From the NCBI RefSeq assembly GCF_002218085.1, contig NZ_BDUC01000006.1, positions 248,001 to 312,000 on the forward strand: DNA of 64,000 nucleotides. Reading direction: 5' to 3'. A program made the position numbers and the translations under genes. The stretch's first letter is position 1, and each line of letters begins with the position of its first letter. Source of the DNA: Tolypothrix sp. NIES-4075 (GTDB lineage: Bacteria > Cyanobacteriota > Cyanobacteriia > Cyanobacteriales > Nostocaceae). The notes beneath the pieces are model-generated. The model made no database searches. It had not been told where the DNA came from and was given only the letters and a program-made list of their open reading frames with translations. Below are positions 51,384 to 59,566 of the stretch, in pieces.

Positions 51384-51755
51384 TTAGCGGCAGCCGGCAG
51401 CTAAAATTTGACGCTGATTGCTGGTTGTGGTGCTATCTTGAGCATTCACAGAACCGCCAATCGCAGCACCGCTTTGGCTTGTACGTTGCACAGAGCCTTG
51501 AGATTGAGCAGATGATCCAGCTCTGCAAACGGGCTTGTAGTATCCGCCACGGTAACGATTACCTGCTTGATTAGCACGTTGAATTTGATTCTGAACATTA
51601 ACGCTACTGGAGCTTTGAGCGTTGGTGCTACCATCGATTGCAGCGCCGTCTTGTGTGGTGACTTGGACGTTGCTTTGACCTTGACCAGCAAATGCAGCAC
51701 CAGGAGCAATAGCGATCGCTGCGGCTAAGATACCAAATGTAAGATTCTTCAACAT
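51384..51755 (-). CDS. Array protein 2: secreted two-module protein with Cys
   Basis: 123 residues, identical in protein sequence to array protein 3 (gene ends 490 bases apart). The silent differences (for example GTC/GTG for Val in SVQRTS) show either selection on the protein or gene conversion. Two Cys as in copies 3 and 4. Confidence 0.82.
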   Translation of the reverse strand: MLKNLTFGILAAAIAIAPGAAFAGQGQSNVQVTTQDGAAIDGSTNAQSSSSVNVQNQIQRANQAGNRYRGGYYKPVCRAGSSAQSQGSVQRTSQSGAAIGGSVNAQDSTTTSNQRQILAAGCR

Positions 51756-51880
51756 TGTTTTTATACCTAAATATTTGTGTATGTGTTGTTGATCAGCGCT
51801 CGTGGCGTTATTTGACTTGTGGAACCGCTACCGCTGATTCTTTTATTAAGTAGGTAACGCCATCGGAATTTATGCAGTGA

Positions 51881-52258
51881 TTAGCGACAACCGCTAGCTA
51901 AAGTTTGACGCTGATTATTTCGGGTGGTGCTATCTTGAGCGTTGACAGAACCATCAATCGCTGCACCGCTTTGGCTTGTGCGTTGGACAGAGCTTTGAGA
52001 TTGAGCACTAGAGCGACCTGGGCAATAGGATGGCTTGTTGTAGTATCCACCACGGTAACGATTACCTAGTTGATTAGCGCGTTGAATTTGTTGTTGAACG
52101 TTAACACTGCTGGAGTTTTGAACACTTGTACTACCATTGATTGCTGCACCGTCTTGTCTGGTAACTTGGACGTTGCTTTGAGATTGACCGGCAAATGCTG
52201 CACCAGGAGCGATCGCCAAAGTTGCAGCTAGTAAACCAAAAGCAAAATTCTTCAACAT
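51881..52258 (-). CDS. Array protein 1: secreted two-module protein, first of the array
   Basis: 125 residues. Signal peptide MLKNFAFGLLAATLAIAPGA. Module 1: QSNVQVTRQDGAAINGSTSV; middle QRANQLGNRYRGGYYNKPSY with CPGRSS; module 2: QSSVQRTSQSGAAIDGSVNA; tail TLASGCR. Most upstream gene, so its promoter in 52259-52641 may drive the whole array. Divergent from the XRE regulator gene. Confidence 0.82.
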   Translation of the reverse strand: MLKNFAFGLLAATLAIAPGAAFAGQSQSNVQVTRQDGAAINGSTSVQNSSSVNVQQQIQRANQLGNRYRGGYYNKPSYCPGRSSAQSQSSVQRTSQSGAAIDGSVNAQDSTTRNNQRQTLASGCR

Positions 52259-52641
52259 AATATTTCTAGACCAGATTATTTGTGTGTTGTAGTTGGTTCA
52301 AACTGACTTATAAATCCTGTGACTCAATTTGCGTATACATACTTAAAACTTGAGGAGTTCTCAGGGTTTTTACGCTGTCGTTTGATGTTATGAGATTCAA
52401 ATCAAAGTCGCATCATTCCGGATTTTTCTGAAAGTTTTTTTCAAGTTGAATGTTTGCGCTTTATCTGTCCTTTATATAATCGGACTCTAAAAGAGGTAAA
52501 TCTCATACTCAATAGTTTTAACCAAAGTTCTTGGGGGTGTCAAGAGTTTGGGCAAAAGTTTTTTTTGGGAAATTCCTGGGCGCTGGTTTTTTTTGGTGCT
52601 AGGATCTACGACTATAAGTTAAAATATAAAGTGCTGTAGCT
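52259..52641. promoter_or_regulatory. Divergent regulatory region between the array and the XRE gene
   Basis: About 380 bases between two divergent genes. It should hold the promoter of the secreted-protein array and that of the XRE regulator. I could not pin down -35/-10 boxes with confidence. Runs of T (52435-52442, 52558-52566, 52588-52594) make it bend-prone. Confidence 0.45.
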
Positions 52642-53001
52642 GTGAAACAGAAAGCAAAACCAAGAATCGCCTTTCTGCGTGACAAAGCAGGGCTGACCCA
52701 GCTTGAGCTATCACGTCTTGTCGGAGTGACTGAAAGCACGATCCAGAACTGGGAGAGTGGCAGGACTGGATGTGACCATATTGAAAGAATCGTGAGATTT
52801 TGCCAAGCTCTAAACTGTCAGGTAGAAGACCTGATTGAGTATGTAAATGCATCGCAAGAAGAAGTTTCGGCAAAAACATCAAGATCCTTAAGCGAGATAC
52901 ATGATCTATTGGGGACTGACGAGCCAACGCTTGTAAGCACACCCCAACCTGAGGTAGCTCATAAGCGCAAAGTCGCTAGAAGCAACTCCAACGTATCTTA
53001 A
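52642..53001 (+). CDS. XRE-family helix-turn-helix regulator
   Basis: 119 residues from a GTG start. The Cro/C1-type HTH is at about 8-65: IAFLRDKAGLTQLELSRLVG, then VTESTIQNWESGRTGCDHIE and ALNCQVEDLIEY. The C-terminal 50 residues are Ser/Glu/Pro-rich and probably disordered. It diverges from the first gene of the secreted-protein array and could regulate it; that is inference from position only. Confidence 0.82.
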   Translation: MKQKAKPRIAFLRDKAGLTQLELSRLVGVTESTIQNWESGRTGCDHIERIVRFCQALNCQVEDLIEYVNASQEEVSAKTSRSLSEIHDLLGTDEPTLVSTPQPEVAHKRKVARSNSNVS

Positions 53002-53266
53002 GTAAATTCACTCATTCTTAATTTCTTCAATCATAAGCACCAGCCAACTATTGTTGGTACTTGATTGCTTGACTATTGACACCTAAGAAAAGCAAGTTAC
53101 AAACTGCGTATACTACCTAAATTAAAATTTATGCGGGACACCGTTGCCATACTATTATTCTACTCTAAAAGGGTATTACTTGGCAGCGCCTTCATAGATA
53201 GCAATAAAAGCGGGAATGTTGAGCGTTAACTATTGACGCTAGCATTCATTTTATAGGTGATGATTA
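53002..53266. other. Spacer
   Basis: No gene or notable repeat seen. Confidence 0.35.
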
Positions 53267-53944
53267 TTACCGAAGTACGGCTTGCTGCCATAAAGTATCA
53301 ACTGTCACAAACTGATAGCCTTGTTGTAGCAATTGAGGAATCAGGCTTTCTGCTGTAGCGGCAACATCTTGTCCGCCGCAAGCACCATCATGCAAAACAA
53401 TCAGTGAGCCGTTTTGTACTTGCTGGAGAACTCGCTGCACTACAGTAGTGACACCTGGTCTTACCCAATCTTCTGGTACAACGCTCCACATAACTGCCCG
53501 GTAATTCCACTGGCGTAATAATTTTAAAGTTTCTGGTGTAAACAACCCGTTTGGGGGTCGGACATCACGTACTTGTGACGGTTGCAAATTGCAAGCATTA
53601 TGAATTGCAGCTTGGGTTTTTTCTAAGCTTTGCTGAAGTTCAGTTGAGGAAAGCATGGGAAAATTGCGATGATCGTAGCTATGCAATCCGATCCAGTGAC
53701 CGCGATCGCATATTGTTTTGGCGATCACCGGATTTCGATTCACGCAAACACCCAACCAAAAAAAACTAGCTTTAATATTATAGCGGTCTAAAACGGCTAA
53801 AAGTTCTGGAGTGTATTGCGGATGGGGACCATCATCAAACGTGAGTGCGATCGTTTTAGAATTTGGATCTCCACACCAAAGACACTTAGGAAACGTTGGT
53901 TTGAGAATTCGGTAAACAAGCGGATATAGAGAAGCGAATTGCAT
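53267..53944 (-). CDS. Polysaccharide deacetylase (NodB domain)
   Basis: 225 residues from the ATG at 53942-53944 (MQFASLYPLVYRI); a TTG 11 codons earlier is less likely. NodB motifs: IALTFDDGPHPQYTPELLAV (catalytic Asp and metal Asp), HWIGLHSYDHRNFPML (metal His residues, the H-S-x-x-H motif), VRDVRPPNGLFTPETLKLLR (motif 3), and GSLIVLHDGACGGQDVAATA near the end with the catalytic His. It removes acetyl groups from N-acetylated sugars of peptidoglycan or extracellular polysaccharide. A cleavable signal is not evident. Confidence 0.88.
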   Translation of the reverse strand: MQFASLYPLVYRILKPTFPKCLWCGDPNSKTIALTFDDGPHPQYTPELLAVLDRYNIKASFFWLGVCVNRNPVIAKTICDRGHWIGLHSYDHRNFPMLSSTELQQSLEKTQAAIHNACNLQPSQVRDVRPPNGLFTPETLKLLRQWNYRAVMWSVVPEDWVRPGVTTVVQRVLQQVQNGSLIVLHDGACGGQDVAATAESLIPQLLQQGYQFVTVDTLWQQAVLR

Positions 53945-54090
53945 CTTGATTCTTTTGAAGAGTTTTAAGTATGGCAATTACTAACATCTTCTGACCCAAC
54001 TGTAACAAAATTTGTAACGGCAGCATCATTTTTGCCTCTATCCGTTTAGATTGGTGACACATATTCGGGAAATCCTTGATTTTAAGGGCA

Positions 54091-54948
54091 ATGTTGCTCA
54101 AAGATATACGAGATTATCAAATTTTATTTCTTTCATTATTCCTAATTTTGGGAATTGGTACAAGAGACTGGACGCTCCGACCAGAGTTGATTGCAGTGGC
54201 GATCGCAACGTGTATATCAACGCAATGGCTTTTGTCAAAAGTCAAAGAAAAGATCGAGACAGTGAAAGACAAAGTAATTTTTCTTTCCCCCCATCCCCCG
54301 CTCTCCCCCTCTTTCCATCCTCTTGCTTTCCGCAGTCCTCTAATTACTGCGTTAGGACTTAGCTTGCTTTTGCGGGCTGATGATTGGACGACGATGACTT
54401 TAGCTGGATTTGTGGCGATCGCTAGTAAATTTGTCTTCAAAGTCGGCGATAAACATTTCTTCAATCCCGCTAACGCTGGTATCATTTGTGCCTTATTACT
54501 AACCTCCGATGCCTGGGTTTCACCGGGACAATGGGGTGATGATTGGTGGTATGGACTGTTATTTGCTGGCACAGGTGGCATGATTCTCAAGCGAGTCGGA
54601 CGCTGGGATACAACAGCCGCTTTTTTGCTTACATACGCTTTTATGGAAGCAATTCGCAATCTTTGGCTGGGCTGGACTTGGGATGTTTACTGGCATAGAT
54701 TGATGAGTGGATCGTTGCTGCTATTTGCCCTGTTTATGGTAACAGACCCCCGTTCAATTCCCAATGCCCGAATTGCGCGTGTAGTTTGGGCAATGTGCAT
54801 CGCCATATTAACTTTTATTCTGCGGAATTATTTCTTTGTCTCGACCGCAGTTTTTTGGGCACTTTTTGCCCTTGCTCCTTTGACCATGCTTCTAGATACC
54901 CTTTGGAAAGCACCGCGATTTTCTTGGGGAATGGAGAATGGGGAATAG
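54091..54948 (+). CDS. RnfD/NQR2-like membrane protein
   Basis: 285 residues from the ATG at 54091 (MLLKDIRDYQILFLSLFLIL). Seven or so hydrophobic segments; the pattern FVFKVGDKHFFNPANAGIIC is the NQR2/RnfD signature region around the FMN-attachment loop, though the Thr that carries FMN in true RnfD is not evident. In cyanobacteria such genes occur without other rnf genes, often with a DUF2330 gene, as here (55080-56456). A role in electron transport or as a membrane partner of the next protein is possible. A short proline-rich low-complexity stretch (about residues 68-80) comes from minisatellite-like DNA. Confidence 0.72.
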   Translation: MLLKDIRDYQILFLSLFLILGIGTRDWTLRPELIAVAIATCISTQWLLSKVKEKIETVKDKVIFLSPHPPLSPSFHPLAFRSPLITALGLSLLLRADDWTTMTLAGFVAIASKFVFKVGDKHFFNPANAGIICALLLTSDAWVSPGQWGDDWWYGLLFAGTGGMILKRVGRWDTTAAFLLTYAFMEAIRNLWLGWTWDVYWHRLMSGSLLLFALFMVTDPRSIPNARIARVVWAMCIAILTFILRNYFFVSTAVFWALFALAPLTMLLDTLWKAPRFSWGMENGE

Positions 54949-55079
54949 GGAATGGGGAATGGGTAGTGGTTATTGGTTAGTTGTTAGTAGTATTTTCCAA
55001 CCATTAACTATCAACCATGAACTATCAACTATCAACCATCAACGATCAACTATCAGCCAACAACTATCAACTAATAAAA
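54928..55079. repeat. Minisatellite stretch between the RnfD-like and DUF2330 genes
   Basis: GGGGAATAGGGAATGGGGAA followed by a run of AACTATCAACCAT-like units (about 55000-55075). It lengthens the apparent 5' end of the next gene. Confidence 0.65.
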
Positions 55080-56456
55080 ATGAAGCCTTTTAAATTTTTA
55101 ATTTCTTTATTACTAACATTTGTCGCTGTGTTTTGCTTTACACCGACGGCTTGGGCATTCTGTGGATTTTATGTTGCCAAAGCTGATACAAAGCTGTATA
55201 ACAAAGCTTCTCAGGTGGCGATCGCCCGATCGGGCGATCGCACTGTTCTAACGATGGCAAATGACTTTCAAGGCGAAGTAAAAGATTTTGCAATAGTCGT
55301 GCCTGTACCGACAGTATTACAAAAAGAGCAAGTGCGCGTTGCCCAACCAAAAATTATTGAGCGTTTAGATGCTTTTAGCGCTCCACGATTGGTAGAATAT
55401 TTCGACTCAGACCCGTGTACACCAGTTTACGAAGAAAGAGGAGGGGTTTTACCCGCACCAATGGCAGCATCAAGAAATCGGGTAGGAAATGCCAGAAGTG
55501 CTGACAATTTAGGTGTTACTGTAGAAGCGCGTTTCAATGTTGGCGAATATGACATTGTAATCCTTAGTGCCAAAGAATCTGGCGGATTGGAAACTTGGCT
55601 GAACCGCAACGGTTATAAAATTCCTAGAGGAGCAAAACAGCTACTTCAGCCCTACATTCGTTCCTCAATGAAATTCTTTGTCGCTAAAGTCAACCTGAAT
55701 AAATTTGAGGCATCTGGCTATCAGTTTCTGCGTCCTTTGCAAATTTCTTATTTTTCACCTAAATTCATGCTGCCAATTCGTTTGGGCATGATTAACGCCA
55801 CAACCGAACAAGATTTGATTGTCTATATTTTATCGCCCAAAGGACAGGCAGAAATCACCAATTACCGCACAGTGAAAGTTCCTTCAGGTGACAATATTCC
55901 TCTGTTTGTCAAAGATGAATTTAGCGACTTTTATAAATCCATGTTTCAAACTTCTTACATCAAAGAAGATAGAAAAGTGGCATTTTTAGAATATGCTTGG
56001 GATATGAGTAGCTGCGATCCTTGTTCTGCCGAACCTCTCAGCCAAGAGGAACTCAAGCAAGCAGGCGTATTTTGGCTAGATAATGATTTTGGGGTAAACG
56101 CACCTACACCCCGTCGCTTTCGTCCACCAAGCCCTTCTAGTAGCGTTTTCATTACTCGTCTGCATGTCCGCTACACCCGCGACAAATTCCCCGAAGACTT
56201 GATGTTTCACCAAACCTCTAACAGCGAATCTTTCCAAGGGCGTTACGTTTTGCAACATCCGTTTACAGGTAAAGTTACATGTTCTGCGGGAAGAGAATAT
56301 AAGCGGTCTTTGGGCAAGCGTTTTGAACAAGAAGCGCAAACTCTTGCTAAATTAACTAATTGGAATATTCAAGACATTCGCCAAAAAATGAAGCTTGTCG
56401 GTCAGGTAAGTAGTTCTTGGTGGCAAAATCTTTTCTCTTGGTTAGGGTTACGGTAG
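55080..56456 (+). CDS. DUF2330 secreted protein
   Basis: 458 residues from the ATG at 55080 (MKPFKFLISLLLTFVAVFCF, signal peptide with cleavage near AWA); the open frame begins at 55017 inside minisatellite repeats, which I reject as coding. The mature part starts CGFYVAKADTKLYNKASQVA and VLTMANDFQGEVKDFAIVVP, typical DUF2330. A conserved Cys pair (SDPCTP) and a later CDPCSAEPL are visible. Function unknown; it is probably anchored or free in the periplasm and linked to the RnfD-like gene upstream. Confidence 0.82.
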   Translation: MKPFKFLISLLLTFVAVFCFTPTAWAFCGFYVAKADTKLYNKASQVAIARSGDRTVLTMANDFQGEVKDFAIVVPVPTVLQKEQVRVAQPKIIERLDAFSAPRLVEYFDSDPCTPVYEERGGVLPAPMAASRNRVGNARSADNLGVTVEARFNVGEYDIVILSAKESGGLETWLNRNGYKIPRGAKQLLQPYIRSSMKFFVAKVNLNKFEASGYQFLRPLQISYFSPKFMLPIRLGMINATTEQDLIVYILSPKGQAEITNYRTVKVPSGDNIPLFVKDEFSDFYKSMFQTSYIKEDRKVAFLEYAWDMSSCDPCSAEPLSQEELKQAGVFWLDNDFGVNAPTPRRFRPPSPSSSVFITRLHVRYTRDKFPEDLMFHQTSNSESFQGRYVLQHPFTGKVTCSAGREYKRSLGKRFEQEAQTLAKLTNWNIQDIRQKMKLVGQVSSSWWQNLFSWLGLR

Positions 56457-56735
56457 GGGGAACAGTTACACCGCTTAGTTACCGAAAGATGAGGAGACGA
56501 ATCCGGTTTATAAATAGGACTTACGCATTTTGACGAAAAACTGTCATTTTGAACAAAGCGCAAGCGTAGTGTTTGCGAAGCGTCTCCGACAAAAGAAGAA
56601 TCTCTGAGATACTTGGCTACACTTCGTTTCAGTTAGTATGACAAAAACATTTTGTGTAAGTCCTGTTTATTTATGATTGTGCGATCTCGCCGAGCGACTA
56701 AAAGAGCGAGTATCGCTCCTTTTATCCTCGTCTCG
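56457..56735. other. Spacer containing a MITE-like element
   Basis: Mostly occupied by the inverted-repeat element at 56517-56664; no gene seen. Confidence 0.4.
56517..56664. mobile_element. MITE-like inverted-repeat element (about 148 bp)
   Basis: AGGACTTACGCA at 56517-56528 and TGTGTAAGTCCT at 56653-56664 are terminal inverted repeats (one mismatch); inner parts (CATTTTG...CAAAA) also pair partially. It encodes nothing, and its interior contains GCGAAGCGTCTCC-type repeat sequence. Confidence 0.55.
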
Positions 56736-57332
56736 CTACTTTCTCTCCCGCGCATACCTGGGACGACAGGGATTTCCCCAACAAACTTGCCCTGCGGGTA
56801 TGTCACTTAAAACACTGCTACGAGCGCCGATTACTGCGTTAGCGCCAATTGTCACTCCTGGGGCTACAAAACAATCTGTTGTTACCCATGCGCCATTACC
56901 AATGGTGATAATTGCTGTTTTCAGTCCAAAGGTTGGATCTTTGATGTCATGAGTACCAGTACATAGATAACTTTTCTGGGAAATTACGCAGTGTGAGCCG
57001 ATGTGAATCTCATCAAGACTGTATAAAACGACATCATCCCCAATCCAGCTATAGTCGCCAATGGTGACTTTCCAGGGGTAAGTAAAGCGGGCAGTAGGGC
57101 GAATTAATACACCTTTGCCGACTTTTGCGCCAAACAGCCGGAGTATAGCGCAACGGAGATTACTGAGGGGCTGAGGAGTCAGTGGAAAGGCGATCGCTTG
57201 TACAAACCACCAAAATAAAATATACCAACCCGGACGACCCCGATCAAACCAGGATTGGTCATACTTGCGTAAATCTACAAAAGGTTCTGCATTAACTAGC
57301 GACGGTTGTTTACTCACATGCAACTGGGACAT
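56736..57332 (-). CDS. WcaF-like hexapeptide-repeat acyltransferase
   Basis: 198 residues from the ATG at 57330-57332 (MSQLHVSKQPSLVNAEPFVD). A longer frame reads back through (GGGAATT)n repeats as SQFPIPN repeats, rejected as start. The left-handed beta-helix repeats are at about 85-185: GVLIRPTARFTYPWKVTIGD, YSWIGDDVVLYSLDEIHIGS, then the catalytic-type His in YLCTGTHDIKDPTFGL. WcaF-type enzymes acetylate sugar residues of exopolysaccharide. It follows two glycosyltransferase genes on the same strand. Confidence 0.85.
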   Translation of the reverse strand: MSQLHVSKQPSLVNAEPFVDLRKYDQSWFDRGRPGWYILFWWFVQAIAFPLTPQPLSNLRCAILRLFGAKVGKGVLIRPTARFTYPWKVTIGDYSWIGDDVVLYSLDEIHIGSHCVISQKSYLCTGTHDIKDPTFGLKTAIITIGNGAWVTTDCFVAPGVTIGANAVIGARSSVLSDIPAGQVCWGNPCRPRYARERK

Positions 57333-57340
57333 CAAATTTT

Positions 57341-57434
57341 GAATTGGGAATTGGGAATTGGGAATTGGGAATTGGGAATTGGGAATTGGGAATTGGGAAT
57401 TGGGAATTGGGAATTGGGAATTGGGAATTGGGAA
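57341..57434. repeat. Heptamer microsatellite (GGGAATT)n
   Basis: About 13 units of GAATTGG/GGGAATT, 94 bp, just upstream of the acyltransferase start. Followed by CCCATTAC-type repeats to about 57500. In one frame it encodes repeated SQFPIPN. Confidence 0.85.
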
Positions 57435-57507
57435 TGAGAAAAGTCCATTACCCATTACCCATTCCCCCTTACCCATTACCCATTACCCATTACCCATTCC
57501 CAATCTT

Positions 57508-58449
57508 TTAAGTTGCCGTTTGTCCAATTTCTTGCGTGAGGGATGGTGGTGCCGATTTGGGGGTGCTGGTAGTATTTAGTTGTCCACCACAACTGCGTAA
57601 TTCGTAAAGTTTCACTCCAATTTGGTATTCATATTGACTCAGCAAGCGGGCGTAGGTATATCCAGCTTTGCCATCCAAAAAGCCGCGCTGAATAATGTAG
57701 AACAAAATAAATCGCAAAAATGGTTTAAATGGCAGACGCACCCAAACTTTTTTCAAAAAGCGCTTGCGTTGCACTGCATCACCAAATAAATTTGCACCAA
57801 TAGTGCCGCTGTCGTCTTTACCTGTGAGAATATTCAAATAAACACGCGCTTCCCAGTTGGAATAGCGATTATGTCTTTCTAACCAGTGGAACAAGTCGCG
57901 GAAGTCTTCATGAAGCATATCGTTTTTCAGATAACCGACTTTCCCCGGTAAAATGACGTGTTCGTGAACTTCGTTGTCACCAGTGTTGGGAATATCCTCA
58001 GTGTTGAGATTTTCGTAGCGACCTTTGGCGTGCTTAAATAAACGCAGGTTCCAATCAGGATATTTACCACCGTGGCGAATCCATTTCCCTAAGAAAAATA
58101 CGCGGCGGTTGAGGTAATAACCATCGTGTTCATCATTTTGAATAGCTTCAGCAATTTCTGACCATAGTTCCGGGGTGATGCGCTCATCACAATCGACAAT
58201 TAGCACCCATTCATTACGGAAAGGTAGATTTTCTAAAGACCAATTTTTCTTTTTGGGCCAGCGTCCATTAAAGTGAAACTGTACGAGGTTTGCACCGTAA
58301 CTTTTTATAATTTCCTCGCTTTTGTCGGTACTTTGAGAGTCTACAACAAACACTTCATCGGCAACAGCGACGCTAGCGAGGCAAGCTGGTAAATTTACTT
58401 GTTCGTTTTTTGCAGGAATTAATACGGAAACTGGTATTTTTGATGACAT
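57508..58449 (-). CDS. Glycosyltransferase family 2
   Basis: 313 residues: GT-A fold start PVSVLIPAKNEQVNLPACLA, nucleotide-binding DEVFVVDSQSTDKSEEIIKS, and the metal-binding DCDERITPELWSEIAEAI (a DxD variant). The C-terminal part contains HEHVILPGKVGYLKNDMLHE and a weakly hydrophobic tail. It resembles WaaE/LpsE-type transferases that add a sugar to lipid-linked or polysaccharide acceptors. Together with 58465-59397 and the acyltransferase it forms a small exopolysaccharide cluster. Confidence 0.87.
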   Translation of the reverse strand: MSSKIPVSVLIPAKNEQVNLPACLASVAVADEVFVVDSQSTDKSEEIIKSYGANLVQFHFNGRWPKKKNWSLENLPFRNEWVLIVDCDERITPELWSEIAEAIQNDEHDGYYLNRRVFFLGKWIRHGGKYPDWNLRLFKHAKGRYENLNTEDIPNTGDNEVHEHVILPGKVGYLKNDMLHEDFRDLFHWLERHNRYSNWEARVYLNILTGKDDSGTIGANLFGDAVQRKRFLKKVWVRLPFKPFLRFILFYIIQRGFLDGKAGYTYARLLSQYEYQIGVKLYELRSCGGQLNTTSTPKSAPPSLTQEIGQTAT

Positions 58450-58464
58450 GCTAAGTAATTAATT

Positions 58465-59397
58465 TTATTTGTTATTTGATGACGAGAAGAGACCCTGAAT
58501 CGCGGCATTTAAGTAACCAATCTGACCGTAGGCATACACAAGTTTGTCAAAACGTTCTGCTGGGTCGCTTAAATGTTGCAATGATTTATACAAGCCGCGT
58601 AAAAACCTTTCGCTACCGCGCTGCAATTGACCGATACCGGCTTTACCGGCAAGTTGTTCTCGATAGCACTCACTGATACCTTGCCACCAGCCTCGGTTTA
58701 AAAACCAGGAGCGGTTGAGGCGTTCTGGGGCGACATTGTGAGCAACTAGAGCATCCGGAAGATAAGCAACTTGCCAACCGCGTTGAAGGGCAAGTTCTGT
58801 CATTTGCAGTTCTTCATTAGATAATAAGTTTTTACCTACTCGACCGAGATTAGGGTCAAAACCGCCAATTTCGTTGAGAAAGCTCCGGCGGATCGAGTAA
58901 TTTAAGCCTCTGGGGGTTAAACCGGGCTGCTCGATGTAAACGATGCTGTCCCCTAAGTCGTATGCTCCCAAATTGGCAGCTAGTCCGGGAGATAGCCAGC
59001 GTGGTTGTTGGATTCCTTGAGGCCATAATAAAGTGACTTTGCCACCAGCGATCGCGATCTTAGAGTTATTTTCATAGGCAGAATATAATATTTGCAACCA
59101 GCGCGAGCTTGCAACCGCATCGTCATCCAAATAAGCGAGAATTTCCCCCCTAGATTCTTTTGCACCAGTGTTGCGAGCGACAGATAAACCAAGAATCGGT
59201 TCAAAGACGTACTTCAGGCGCGGATCGGATAACCTTTGTTCTACAACTTCGGATGTGCGATCGCTTGAATTATTATCGACTACCACCACCTCAAAGCTAG
59301 CGGCAAACTCTTGCGCCAAAAGGCTATCTATGGCAGCACCTAAATAGTTATCTCGATTGTGAGTACAGATAATGGCGGAGATTTGCGGATCTGGCAT
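58465..59397 (-). CDS. hpsE: Glycosyltransferase family 2, HpsE-like
   Basis: 310 residues: ISAIICTHNRDNYLGAAIDS, VVVVDNNSSDRTSEVVEQRL and AYLDDDAVASSRWLQILYSA (DDD metal site), then GLTPRGLNYSIRRSFLNEIG and LLSNEELQMTELALQRGWQV. This combination is what I recall for hormogonium polysaccharide glycosyltransferase HpsE of Nostoc, which helps make the slime for motility. The name is by resemblance only. The next gene (57508) starts 15 bases downstream, so both are likely one operon. Confidence 0.8.
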   Translation of the reverse strand: MPDPQISAIICTHNRDNYLGAAIDSLLAQEFAASFEVVVVDNNSSDRTSEVVEQRLSDPRLKYVFEPILGLSVARNTGAKESRGEILAYLDDDAVASSRWLQILYSAYENNSKIAIAGGKVTLLWPQGIQQPRWLSPGLAANLGAYDLGDSIVYIEQPGLTPRGLNYSIRRSFLNEIGGFDPNLGRVGKNLLSNEELQMTELALQRGWQVAYLPDALVAHNVAPERLNRSWFLNRGWWQGISECYREQLAGKAGIGQLQRGSERFLRGLYKSLQHLSDPAERFDKLVYAYGQIGYLNAAIQGLFSSSNNK

Positions 59398-59566
59398 AAA
59401 GTTGATTTTGGATTTGTCAATAGTCTTGAGTCACGCATTTAAGAGTCACGCATTCAAGAGTGATTTTTCCTGTTCCTAAGTCGTCCCCGTGTCTCCTTAC
59501 CGCTAAATCTATACCAAAAATTCCTGACTCACCAACCGAGTTTTTTCGGAAATAATCGTTAAAAGT
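59398..59566. other. Spacer with a short direct repeat
   Basis: GAGTCACGCATTTAAGAGTC followed by ACGCATTCAAGAGTG (about 59430-59462). Confidence 0.35.

Noticed and set aside
47968..51709. Alternative-frame minus-strand ORFs and plus-strand ORFs across the secreted-protein array
   Set aside because: They repeat along with the real genes because the DNA is repeated; only one frame has a signal peptide and conserved modules.
57341..57476. N-terminal extension of the acyltransferase with repeated SQFPIPN
   Set aside because: Encoded entirely by a heptamer microsatellite; the family start is at 57330-57332.
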